Positions 1 to 6,817 of a stretch of 9,892 nucleotides of DNA are shown one piece after another. The position numbers and the translations under genes are program-made. Positions within the stretch are counted from its first letter, which is position 1, and every line of letters begins with the position of its first letter. A model generated the notes under the pieces. It was not told where the DNA came from. It searched no databases and saw only the letters and a program-made list of their open reading frames with translations. Source of the stretch: DATEPR01 sp036503065 (GTDB lineage Bacteria > Actinomycetota > Actinomycetes > Mycobacteriales > Pseudonocardiaceae); the NCBI GenBank assembly GCA_036503065.1, contig DASXXM010000396.1:1-9892 (forward strand). Reading direction: 5' to 3'.

Positions 1-1149
1 CCGGCGCAGGAACTGGCCGCGGTGCTGATCCGCTGGGTGGCCGACCGGGTCGCCGAGCGTGAGGGCGGCCCGGCCGAGCGCGTCGTGGTCACCCATCGCG
101 CCGGCTGGGGCACCCACCGGACCGCGTTGCTGCACCACGAACTCACCCGGCACGGCCTGGCCGGCATCACCCTGCTGCCCGAACCGGTCGCCGTGGCCGA
201 GGGCTACGGCGGTGCCGTCGGCACCCTGTTGGCCACCTACGGACTTGGCGGCACCACGGCCGACGCCGCCGTCGTCCGGCGGACCGACGACGGCTTCGAA
301 CTCATCGGCCACGCCGAGGAACCGCTCGGTGGCAGCGGGTTCGACGACGCGATCCTGGAGTGTGTCCGGGCCGAGGTGGGCAGCGCACTGGACCGGCTCG
401 ACCCGACAGAGCCCGCGGCGTGGCTGGCACTGGCCCAACTGCGCGGCAGCTGCGCCGGGGCGAAGGAACTGCTGTCCAGCGAGGCCGAGGTGATCGTGCC
501 GGTCGGCCTGCCCGACGGTCCGGTCGACACCAGGATCACCAGGGCCGACTTCGAACGGAGCATCCGGCCCGCCGTCGCCGCCGGGGTCGGCCTGCTGCCG
601 CGCGTGCTGCGGTCGGCAGGCGTCGCGCCCGCGTCGCTCGCCGCGGTCGTGCTGACCGGTGGGTCGGTGCGGATTCCGCTGGTCGCCGAGCTGGTCGCGG
701 CCGCGTGCCCGGCCAAGCTGGTCGTGGGGTCGGACACCACCGTCGTGCTTGGCGCGGCCGCCGCGGCCCGCCGTCTGGTCGCCGGGCCCGCGGTGTCCGT
801 CGTGGTGTCGGACGCGTTGGCGCACACGGAGGTGATCGACCGGTCCGCCATCGCGCGGTACGCCGCTTCCGCCGCGCTGGATCCGGCCGACGTGGACGCC
901 GAGTTCGGCGCGGACCCGCCGCCCCGGCCACCGGTCGACGTCATCCCGCTCGACCTGCCGGTTCGCCCGTGGTCTCGCCTGCTGCCCCGGGTTCGGCCCG
1001 CCGTGCTGACCGTGTCGACCCTGGTGGTGGTCGCGATCGGTGTCCTGCTCACGTTCATGGTCGAGTCCGGCACCGGCAACCACCAGCCCCCCAGCCCACT
1101 GCACCTGACCCCGGCCGCGAACCAGTCCGTGGCAACCACCACCCCCTGA
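1..1149 (+). CDS. Hsp70-like protein with C-terminal membrane anchor, 5'-truncated by window edge
   Basis: The reading frame is open from base 1, so the start codon lies upstream; the GTG at 22 is internal. The visible 382 residues cover most of an Hsp70/actin-type ATPase domain. They include a PEPVAVA segment (equivalent to NEPTAAA of DnaK) near 178-201, a phosphate-2 loop at 241-264, LGGSGFDD at 328-351 (equivalent to LGGEDFD) and the adenosine motif LTGGSVRIP at about 652-678. The ATPase domain ends near 780. About 70 residues of Ala/Pro-rich linker follow, then one hydrophobic helix (about 997-1062) and a short Pro/Thr tail. No DnaK-like substrate-binding domain is present. The phosphate-2 loop reads GLGGTTAD instead of DLGGGTFD, losing the Asp that takes part in Mg-ATP chemistry in DnaK. 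The LuxR-type regulator starts 45 bases downstream, so the two are probably one operon. The Hsp70-like family is clear; substrate and role are unknown. Confidence 0.88.
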   Translation, partial: PAQELAAVLIRWVADRVAEREGGPAERVVVTHRAGWGTHRTALLHHELTRHGLAGITLLPEPVAVAEGYGGAVGTLLATYGLGGTTADAAVVRRTDDGFELIGHAEEPLGGSGFDDAILECVRAEVGSALDRLDPTEPAAWLALAQLRGSCAGAKELLSSEAEVIVPVGLPDGPVDTRITRADFERSIRPAVAAGVGLLPRVLRSAGVAPASLAAVVLTGGSVRIPLVAELVAAACPAKLVVGSDTTVVLGAAAAARRLVAGPAVSVVVSDALAHTEVIDRSAIARYAASAALDPADVDAEFGADPPPRPPVDVIPLDLPVRPWSRLLPRVRPAVLTVSTLVVVAIGVLLTFMVESGTGNHQPPSPLHLTPAANQSVATTTP

Positions 1150-1190
1150 CCGCCCCAACCAAACCGACCGCCCACCCAACCGCAAGGACA
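1081..1190 (+). promoter_or_regulatory. C-rich, G-poor stretch at the Hsp70/LuxR junction (possible Rho-loading site)
   Basis: By hand count, bases 1081-1190 hold 59 C and 19 G on the coding strand. They span the end of the Hsp70-like gene and the whole 45-base gap. Such C>G segments are poor in secondary structure and are the classical signature of Rho utilisation sites. The same property would also keep the TTG start of the next gene accessible to ribosomes. Part of the bias may simply reflect the Pro/Thr codons of the protein tail. No inverted repeat suggesting an intrinsic terminator is visible here. Confidence 0.3.
1184..1188 (+). promoter_or_regulatory. Ribosome binding site that fixes a TTG start
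   Basis: AAGGA lies six bases before the TTG at 1195. The next in-frame ATG comes about 30 codons later (around 1282), only a few residues before the Walker A motif and without a comparable purine tract. The TTG is therefore the better start. Confidence 0.7.
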
Positions 1191-1194
1191 GCCG

Positions 1195-4041
1195 TTGACC
1201 CAGCACGCGACCACCCCCCGGCTCATCCTGGACGCGCCGACCCGGCGCCTCCTCGACGCGGTCGAGGCCGACCCGCTGGCCATGACGACCGTGGGCATCC
1301 CGGCGCCGGGCGGCTACGGCAAGACCACCGTGCTGGCCGAACTCGCGCGCGTCTACCGGGCTGCCGGCATCCGGGTCGCCGGGCTCGCCGATTTCGGCGC
1401 GGACGAGTCGGCCGTGCTGCTGGTCGACGACGCCCAGCAGCTCGGACCGGCGCAACTCGCCGAGCTGACGGCCCTGGTTGCCGCGGGCCGGACGCGGGCC
1501 GTCATCGCCTACCGACCGTCGCCCCGCTCGGCCCCGCTGGCCGAACTGGCCGATCAGCTGAGCCGGGCCGGCACGCAGGTGTCGCTCGCGCCGTGGGACG
1601 CCGACCAGATCGCCGACTATCTGGCCGACCGGCTGGTCGCGGCGCCGACCGCGGTGGCGTTCACCCACGCCAACACCGGCGGCGTGCCGCGGTTCGTGGC
1701 CCACGTCGGCGACGCGCTCGTCGAGGGCGCAGGCTGGCTGGACCAGCAGGAGCCGCAACTGCCGAGGTCGGCGATCGACGCCATGCGCCCGGAACTCGAC
1801 CGGTTGGACCAGGAGGTCGAGCGGTTCCTGCTGGCCGTGGAGGCCGGCGTCGGCCGGCACGTCGAACTGCTCGGCGCCCTGCTGGGCCGGTCCGGCGACG
1901 AACTCGCCGACGTGATGGACGCGGCAAGGGCCACCGGCCTGCTCGGCACGGACGGCGCGCTGCTGCCGATCGCGCGCCGCGCCGTGAGCACCCTGGTGCC
2001 GGCCGAGCGCCGCATCGGCATCCGCCAGCGGCTGGCCGAAATCCAACACGAGCGCGGCGGCCCGGTCCTGGACCTGGCCCGGTCCCTGCTGGGCACGGGC
2101 GTCGGCGGGACCGGCGTGGCAGCGGTGTTCCGGGCAGCGGCCGCGGAAGCCATGGCCACCCGGCCCGCGCTGGCCGCGAAGCTGTTCGCCGCCGCGGCCG
2201 CCGCCGGCACCCCGGTGACCGAACTGGCCGCAGGCTGGGCCCGTGCCGCGGCCCGATCAGGCGACCTGGACCGAGCCCTGCGCCTCGCGGACCAGACCAT
2301 CGCCACCGACAACGCCCCCGACCGGGCCGCGGCCGCCGAAATCGCCGCCGCGGCACTGGCCCACCGGGGCCAACTGGGCCGGAGTGCCGAGTTGTACCGG
2401 TGGGCGGGCCCCGGCTTCCCGGCATCGTTCGCCACGATCGGCCTGCTCGGTACCGGGCAGCTCAGTACCGGTCAGGGCGTGCCGACGCCGTCGTCCTCGG
2501 ACGACGGTCCGCCAACCCTGCTTGCCGGCGCGGCAACGCTGATGGCACAAGGCATCCAGGAGTCGATAACCGGTTCGACCACGGCCGCGCTGTCGCAGTT
2601 GGTCCGGGCGTCGACGCTGCTGGAGCCGGCGGGCCAGGCACTGTTGCTGCCGGACAGCCCCGCCGCGCTGGCGGCACTGGTGGGTGTGCACGGCGGCGAA
2701 CTGTCGCTGGCCGAGTCGGTACTGGACCGCGCGGCCGTGGCCAACGTCGGTGGGCCCCTGTTGGCCGCCCGGCATCGGCTGTTGCAGGCGTGGATCGCGA
2801 TGGCCCGCGGTCGGATGGCGGCGGCCAGGGAGAACCTGATCGCCGCGACCCGAATGGTCCGCGTGCTGGAGCCGAGGGACTGGCTGTTCGCCGTGGCGCT
2901 CGAGGTCGGACTGGCACGGCGCAACAGCGACCTGGCCACGTTGCGTCGTACGTGGAGCCAGGCGGGCGAGGCGATCATGCGCCACCCCGTCGACTTGTTC
3001 ACGGTGTTGCCGCTGGGCGAATTCGCGATCGCCGCCGCACGCCTGCGCGACCAGTCCCGGCTGCGCCCACACCTGGACGAGGCATGGGCTTTGCTTGGCG
3101 CACTGGGCAATCCGCCCCTGTGGTCGACGCAGTTGCACTGGAGCGCGCTCCACGCGGCCATCATCGCCGAACAGCCGACCGTCGCGGCCGAACACGCGGC
3201 CGCGCTGACGGCCAACGCCGGACACTGCGGCTACTGCGCCGTCCTGGCCGCGGCCGCCGATTCGTGGCTGGCGGTGGTCGCCGGCAACGTCGACGCGCCG
3301 GCAGTGGAAGCCACCGCCCGGGCCCTGCACGAGGCAGGCCTGTGCTGGGACGGCGCACGACTGGCAGGTCAGGCGGCGATCCGCACGTCGGACCGGAAGG
3401 CGATGGTCGGGCTGCTCAACTGCGCCCGCGTGTTGCAGGGTCGCCCGGCCCGCCCGGCCACCGCCCGCGCGACAACCGTGACCCGACCGACCAACTCGGC
3501 CGGCGCTGGGAGTGGGACTGTGACTGGTGGGGCAGATGTTGCTGGTGGTACGGCGTCGGCGGGCCGGATGAACGCCGCCGGTCCGGGGAATTCGACCGGT
3601 AGGGCGAACTCGGGCGCAGGCGCGAACGCGCCCGGCGCCGGGATCTCCGGCCCGGCATACCCACAGAACCCAACCGGGCCAACACCCCCATCCCGCCCAA
3701 CGGCCGCATCCCACCGGACGAACCCAACCCGCCCAATAGCAACAGCACCTGCGGCGATGGCATTTTCGCGACCGTCAGCGCCGCCCGCGATGCCAGCCAC
3801 ACCAACGAATCGAACCCTCCGCGCCGAACTGGACCCGGGCATCCTCAGCGACCGGGAACGCGAGGTCGCCGCGCTGGTAGTGGCCGGCCTGACCTACAAA
3901 CAGGTCGGTGACCGACTCTTCATCTCGGCCAAGACGGTCGAACACCACGTGGCCCGGATGCGCCAGAAACTCGGCGCGACCAGCCGGGCCGAACTCTTCG
4001 ACCAACTGCGCCAACTGGTCCGCCCGGACCCGCAATCCTGA
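1195..4041 (+). CDS. Large LuxR-family (LAL/STAND) ATPase transcriptional regulator
   Basis: This 948-residue cytoplasmic regulator starts at TTG behind AAGGA. The N-terminus carries a MalT-like Walker A, APGGYGKTT (residues 37-45), and a Walker B, LLVDDA (75-80). An alanine-rich helical middle follows (about 200-740), as expected for the sensor/TPR-like part of LAL proteins. It contains an HCGYC cluster at 677-681. A low-complexity Gly/Ala/Asn then Pro/Thr linker covers about 765-875. The C-terminus is a typical LuxR/GerE helix-turn-helix, from LSDREREV through TYKQVGDRLFIS and KTVEHHVARMRQKLG (about 885-940). It should act as an ATP-dependent switch that activates transcription when its input is sensed. 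It lies directly downstream of the Hsp70-like gene. Mycobacterial IniR is a LAL regulator of similar design, so an IniR-like role in envelope stress is possible but unproven. The family call is secure; ligand and targets are unknown. Confidence 0.9.
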   Translation: MTQHATTPRLILDAPTRRLLDAVEADPLAMTTVGIPAPGGYGKTTVLAELARVYRAAGIRVAGLADFGADESAVLLVDDAQQLGPAQLAELTALVAAGRTRAVIAYRPSPRSAPLAELADQLSRAGTQVSLAPWDADQIADYLADRLVAAPTAVAFTHANTGGVPRFVAHVGDALVEGAGWLDQQEPQLPRSAIDAMRPELDRLDQEVERFLLAVEAGVGRHVELLGALLGRSGDELADVMDAARATGLLGTDGALLPIARRAVSTLVPAERRIGIRQRLAEIQHERGGPVLDLARSLLGTGVGGTGVAAVFRAAAAEAMATRPALAAKLFAAAAAAGTPVTELAAGWARAAARSGDLDRALRLADQTIATDNAPDRAAAAEIAAAALAHRGQLGRSAELYRWAGPGFPASFATIGLLGTGQLSTGQGVPTPSSSDDGPPTLLAGAATLMAQGIQESITGSTTAALSQLVRASTLLEPAGQALLLPDSPAALAALVGVHGGELSLAESVLDRAAVANVGGPLLAARHRLLQAWIAMARGRMAAARENLIAATRMVRVLEPRDWLFAVALEVGLARRNSDLATLRRTWSQAGEAIMRHPVDLFTVLPLGEFAIAAARLRDQSRLRPHLDEAWALLGALGNPPLWSTQLHWSALHAAIIAEQPTVAAEHAAALTANAGHCGYCAVLAAAADSWLAVVAGNVDAPAVEATARALHEAGLCWDGARLAGQAAIRTSDRKAMVGLLNCARVLQGRPARPATARATTVTRPTNSAGAGSGTVTGGADVAGGTASAGRMNAAGPGNSTGRANSGAGANAPGAGISGPAYPQNPTGPTPPSRPTAASHRTNPTRPIATAPAAMAFSRPSAPPAMPATPTNRTLRAELDPGILSDREREVAALVVAGLTYKQVGDRLFISAKTVEHHVARMRQKLGATSRAELFDQLRQLVRPDPQS

Positions 4042-4066
4042 CCCCGGTGCGGAACTGGTCAGGTGC

Positions 4067-5251
4067 TCACACCGAGTATCGCCATACGGTCAGTCCGTAG
4101 GCGCCGAACCACAGGCCGGCCAAGGTGAAGCCCAGCAGTAGCAACGTCATGGTGGCTGTGCGCTGCCTGGCCACCGTGACCGCGATCGGCAGCAGGAGGG
4201 GAAACGCCACCAGCAGCAGTCGTGCCTTGTCCCATTGGATGCCGCTGGAACCCAGGATGAGGACGAGCACCAGGCCGGCGAACAGCCACAGTTGCCACGG
4301 CATCCGGTGGCGGGCTCCGACGAACAGCAGCACCGCGGCCAGCACGATCCAGGTCGTCAGGATCGTGAACGCCGATCGGTCGGTGGACCAGGTGTGGACG
4401 AACCATCGCGCCGTGGCGCGGCCGAAGTCGAAGCTCGATCCCCATCCTTGTTTCTGCACCACGAAGTAGCCGTCGCCGCGGTCGGTCGTCGATGCCACCC
4501 ACAGCAGGTAGCCCAGCATTCCTACTGGTGCCATCAGGATCGCGGCCACCGCGTCCCAGCGTGCCCTGTCCTTGACCAGATCTATCAGCGCCACCGCTAC
4601 TACCGCGACTATCAGTGGGGCGGCCATCGGGCTGACGTAACCGGCGGCCGCGGCGCAGAGTCCGGCCATGCGCCACTTGCGTTCGGTCAGGCCGACCAGT
4701 GCCCAGGCGGTGCACGCACACAGCAGGGCTTCCGGATAGGTCATCGAGTACACAATGGACATCGGCGCCGCGGCGAACAGGACCACCATGGCGATCCTGG
4801 TGCGTGGGGAGTTGGTGTAACGGCTTGCCAGTCGGGCGACGCCGTAGGCCGCCGCTGTGCCGGCGATCGTGGAGATCGTGACTCCGGCGACCGTGTAGTT
4901 GTGTCCGAGGACGGCCGCCGCCCAGTTGACCAGTTCGGGGTAGCCGGGGAAGAACACCATCGGTGTCGACGGGTTGTGGTGGCCGTAGAGGTCGACCATG
5001 TCCGGTGGGACGCCCAGGTACCCGTGTTGGGCGATGGCCAGGTACCAGGAGCCGTCCCAGCGGTGGAACGAGAACTCTGTGCTGTTGGCGTTCGTGAGCC
5101 ACCAGAAGATCAGGATGCCGACGCCTCGGATGGCCAGGAACAGTGCGCCGGGGGCCAGGAGGTGTAGTACCCGGTGGGCGCTGGGTTCGGGCGTTGCTTC
5201 GGGCTGTTGCTCGGCGCTGATCCGGGTTCGGTCGGGTACCGACACGGTCAT
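4067..5251 (-). CDS. Polytopic PIG-V-like mannosyltransferase / glycosyltransferase
   Basis: This is a 394-residue integral membrane protein with about nine or ten hydrophobic segments. It belongs to the lipid-linked-sugar (GT-C) glycosyltransferases that resemble the GPI mannosyltransferase PIG-V. The first external loop carries RWDGSWYLAIAQHGY (residues 64-78), with the Asp expected at the active site, followed by FFPGYPELV (100-108). VYSMTYPEALL (167-177) matches the conserved Tyr-Ser/Glu segment of the family. It probably transfers a sugar from polyprenyl-phosphate on the outer face of the membrane; donor and acceptor cannot be read from the sequence. I chose the ATG at 5251 because AGGAGG sits five bases upstream. 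An in-frame ATG at 5341 would overlap the likely -35 box and adds 30 non-conserved residues. It converges with the LuxR-type gene, with 25 bases between the stops and no clear terminator. Confidence 0.82.
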   Translation of the reverse strand: MTVSVPDRTRISAEQQPEATPEPSAHRVLHLLAPGALFLAIRGVGILIFWWLTNANSTEFSFHRWDGSWYLAIAQHGYLGVPPDMVDLYGHHNPSTPMVFFPGYPELVNWAAAVLGHNYTVAGVTISTIAGTAAAYGVARLASRYTNSPRTRIAMVVLFAAAPMSIVYSMTYPEALLCACTAWALVGLTERKWRMAGLCAAAAGYVSPMAAPLIVAVVAVALIDLVKDRARWDAVAAILMAPVGMLGYLLWVASTTDRGDGYFVVQKQGWGSSFDFGRATARWFVHTWSTDRSAFTILTTWIVLAAVLLFVGARHRMPWQLWLFAGLVLVLILGSSGIQWDKARLLLVAFPLLLPIAVTVARQRTATMTLLLLGFTLAGLWFGAYGLTVWRYSV

Positions 5252-5256
5252 GGCTG

Positions 5257-5262
5257 CCTCCT
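5257..5262 (-). promoter_or_regulatory. Strong Shine-Dalgarno for the glycosyltransferase
   Basis: On the minus strand this is a perfect AGGAGG five bases before the ATG at 5251. It decides the start in favour of the 394-residue protein over the longer in-frame reading. Confidence 0.85.
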
Positions 5263-5312
5263 GCGCCGGCCGTGTAGGCGGCTCGCCCGAGTGAGTGATG
5301 CTGACGCCTGTG

Positions 5313-5341
5313 TTACTACGTTGCGTGAGTGCAAACGTCAA
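5313..5341 (-). promoter_or_regulatory. Candidate sigma-70-type promoter for the glycosyltransferase
   Basis: The minus strand shows TTGACG (5336-5341) and TAGTAA (5313-5318) separated by exactly 17 bases. The -35 box matches five of six consensus positions; the -10 box is weaker. A transcript starting near 5306 would have a leader of about 55 bases carrying the AGGAGG. The gene therefore need not depend on read-through from the CDF gene, which ends 110 bases upstream of its start. Confidence 0.45.
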
Positions 5342-5360
5342 GCACCCGGTCGTCCTCGGG

Positions 5361-6368
5361 TTAGTGCGCTGTTGGGCAGTCGGGGTCGTCGGAGCAGCGG
5401 CCCGCGGTGGGGCCGCTGCGCGGGTGGTCCACCTGGAGCGTGGTGTGCCTGATGTCGAACCGCGTGGCCAGGACCTGTTCCAGCGTGGCTCGGCAGTCGT
5501 GGCAGTCGCGGTCGTCCTCGACCACGACGTGTGCGGACAGGGCCGGGAAGCCGGACGTCACCTCCCAGACGTGCAGCTCGTGGACGTCCAGCACGCCGGC
5601 TACGTCCAGGATCGCGGTGCGGACGCTTCGCGGGTCGGTGCCCCTGGGCGCGGCCTCCAGGATGATCCGGCAGGACTCGCGGACCAGTTCGATCCCCGCC
5701 TTGATCATCAGGGCGGCGACCAGGAGGGAGGCGATCGCGTCGGCCCGGGTGAAGCCGGTCGTCAGGATCAGTAGGCCCGCTATCGCGGTGCCGATGAAGG
5801 CATACAGGTCGGTGAGGATGTGCTGGAAGCTGCCCGCCACGTTCAGGTTGCGGCGGTCCGCCTTGCGCAGGACGAGGGTGGCCGCGAGGTTCACGACCAC
5901 GCCGGCCAGGGCGACGGCGAGCACCGGCAGGCCGGACACGGTCGGCGGATGGATCAGGCGGGTGATCGACTCGATCACGAAGAACAGGCTCAGCCCGAGC
6001 AGGGTCGCGCCGTTGGCCAACGCGGACAGGATCTCCGCGCGCTTCAGGCCGTAGGTGTACGCCCCGGCCGCCGGCCGGCTCGCCAACCGCATCGCGAACA
6101 GGGCCAACCCGATGGCCGCCGCGTCGGACACCATGTGCGCGGCGTCCGCGAGCAGCACCAGGGAGCCCGCCACCAAGCCGACTGCCACCTCCAGCAGCAT
6201 GAACCCGACGATCAGGGCGAGCGCGGTCCAGAGGTAGCGGTGGTCGGCGTCGGCGCGCACCGTGTGGCTGTGGCCGTGTCCGACGCGTTGATTCTGACCA
6301 TGGTCGTTGTCGGCTTCGGGCGTGGTTGTGCCGCTGTGCCCGTGCCTGTCGTGCTGGCCGGTGCTCAT
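5361..6368 (-). CDS. Cation diffusion facilitator, zinc-type exporter
   Basis: This 335-residue CDF antiporter has six predicted membrane helices and a cytoplasmic C-terminal domain. The metal site is formed by HMVSD (residues 78-82, TM2) and HILTD (183-187, TM5), the HxxxD/HxxxD pair typical of zinc (and cadmium) exporters. The N-terminus is His-rich (HDRHGHSG, then GHGHSH, within residues 6-35). The C-terminal domain holds VHELHVWEV (262-270), CHDC (289-292) and a final CSDDPDC (325-331), so extra metal binding or sensing by these tails is plausible. The likely role is proton-driven efflux of Zn2+ from the cytoplasm. The ATG at 6368 was chosen because GAAGGGA lies just upstream and because it keeps a palindromic operator-like site in the leader. 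No ArsR/SmtB or Zur regulator gene is present in the window. Confidence 0.93.
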   Translation of the reverse strand: MSTGQHDRHGHSGTTTPEADNDHGQNQRVGHGHSHTVRADADHRYLWTALALIVGFMLLEVAVGLVAGSLVLLADAAHMVSDAAAIGLALFAMRLASRPAAGAYTYGLKRAEILSALANGATLLGLSLFFVIESITRLIHPPTVSGLPVLAVALAGVVVNLAATLVLRKADRRNLNVAGSFQHILTDLYAFIGTAIAGLLILTTGFTRADAIASLLVAALMIKAGIELVRESCRIILEAAPRGTDPRSVRTAILDVAGVLDVHELHVWEVTSGFPALSAHVVVEDDRDCHDCRATLEQVLATRFDIRHTTLQVDHPRSGPTAGRCSDDPDCPTAH

Positions 6369-6388
6369 GGCGTCCCTTCCCGAGGATC

Positions 6389-6406
6389 CATGCACGTTTG
6401 TGCATG
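6389..6406. promoter_or_regulatory. Perfect inverted repeat upstream of the zinc exporter, likely operator
   Basis: CATGCAC (6389-6395) and GTGCATG (6400-6406) form a perfect 7-bp inverted repeat around a 4-base centre. It lies 21 bases before the CDF start codon and about 12 bases downstream of a candidate -10 box, so a bound dimer would block transcription. A metal-sensing repressor of the ArsR/SmtB or Zur type would be the natural ligand; which one is inference. Confidence 0.5.
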
Positions 6407-6418
6407 TGTTCGGTGTCG

Positions 6419-6447
6419 AGATTACCGCATCGCGCAGCCTGTGGCAG
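6419..6447 (-). promoter_or_regulatory. Candidate promoter for the zinc exporter
   Basis: Reading the minus strand, CTGCCA (6442-6447) and TAATCT (6419-6424) are separated by 17 bases. The -10 fits the actinobacterial TAnnnT pattern and the -35 matches four of six positions. Transcription would begin near 6412, immediately before the inverted repeat at 6389-6406. Confidence 0.35.
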
Positions 6448-6601
6448 CGACGTGGGGTCACCCGTTCGGCTCAAGGCCGGCCACTACAGGCAGGTGCGGT
6501 CCGCACTGCGACCATCAACCCGGCGCTCTGCGAGGAACCGACAGGGGCAGCCAGTAGTTGTTGATCGACCCGAATCGTCTGACCGAGACGCGCCCGCGTT
6601 T

Positions 6602-6817
6602 TTAGGCCAAGTCGAGAAGGTAACGCGACTGAAATCCTTTCTCGACATCCGACCATTTATGCATTGCGGTAATTTCTGTTTCCGCAATCTCGACTGGGTC
6701 CTGGCTGCCACGCGGACGTCGTTGCAGAATTATCCGTCGCACTTTCCATGTTCGATATCCCGGCGAGGTGCGATAGCCATACTCGGTTACCGAGACAGCC
6801 CCCTCATGCCGACCCAT
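6602..6817 (-). CDS. Doubtful small hypothetical protein
   Basis: A 71-codon frame runs from ATG at 6817 to TAA at 6602. The product is basic and rich in Tyr, Trp and Arg, with a segment YRTWKVRRIILQRRPRG that could be a beta strand plus basic tail. Third codon positions are only about half G or C, unlike the host genes. No good Shine-Dalgarno precedes the ATG, and another frame overlaps its first 31 bases. I do not recognise a family. It may be the end of a decayed gene that continued from 6912 downward in another frame, or chance. Low confidence as a real gene. Confidence 0.22.
   Translation of the reverse strand: MGRHEGAVSVTEYGYRTSPGYRTWKVRRIILQRRPRGSQDPVEIAETEITAMHKWSDVEKGFQSRYLLDLA
6611..6646. 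repeat. Hairpin-forming inverted repeat
   Basis: GTCGAGAAGG (6611-6620) pairs with CCTTTCTCGAC (6636-6646), giving ten base pairs with a single bulged T and a 15-base loop. It overlaps the 3' end of the doubtful 71-codon frame. It could be a terminator stem, though no T-run follows on either strand. Confidence 0.5.
6663..6688. repeat. Inverted repeat in the low-GC island
   Basis: ATTGCGG (6663-6669) and CCGCAAT (6682-6688) are perfect 7-bp complements separated by 12 bases. Its role is unknown. Confidence 0.4.
6782..6794. repeat. Short palindrome in the low-GC island
   Basis: CTCGGT and ACCGAG flank a single central T, a perfect 6-bp inverted repeat of the size of a repressor half-site pair. 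It lies inside the doubtful 71-codon frame, so it may be coincidental. Confidence 0.3.

Noticed and set aside
22..24. GTG at 22 as the start of the Hsp70-like gene
   Set aside because: The frame is open to base 1 and an Hsp70 ATPase domain needs well over 100 more N-terminal residues, including the first phosphate loop, so the gene is cut by the window edge.
237..1298. 353-codon minus-strand frame opposite the Hsp70-like gene
   Set aside because: Ser/Arg/Thr/Ala-rich antisense shadow without motifs.
360..3602. 1080-codon plus-strand frame spanning both the Hsp70-like and LuxR-type genes
   Set aside because: The product is almost entirely Arg, Gly, Pro and Ala with no domain. It is an out-of-frame shadow of two recognisable genes in high-GC DNA.
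2257..3714. 485-codon minus-strand frame opposite the LuxR-type gene
   Set aside because: Antisense shadow: low-complexity Arg/Gly/Gln product, no ribosome binding site, and the plus-strand frame has clear motifs.
4042..4066. Bidirectional terminator between the convergent LuxR-type and glycosyltransferase genes
   Set aside because: Only very short, widely spaced complementary bits are present; no stem-loop of useful strength.
4235..5167. 310-codon plus-strand frame opposite the glycosyltransferase
   Set aside because: Arg/Gln/Asp-rich antisense shadow; the minus strand has family motifs and a perfect AGGAGG.
5252..5341. Thirty-residue N-terminal extension of the glycosyltransferase starting at ATG 5341
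   Set aside because: The upstream ATG overlaps the probable -35 box and the extension is polar and unconserved in appearance; AGGAGG marks the ATG at 5251 instead.
6369..6461. Longer N-terminus of the CDF transporter starting at 6461
   Set aside because: It would place the perfect palindrome and -10-like box inside the coding region, while a Shine-Dalgarno precedes the ATG at 6368, right before the His-rich N-terminus.
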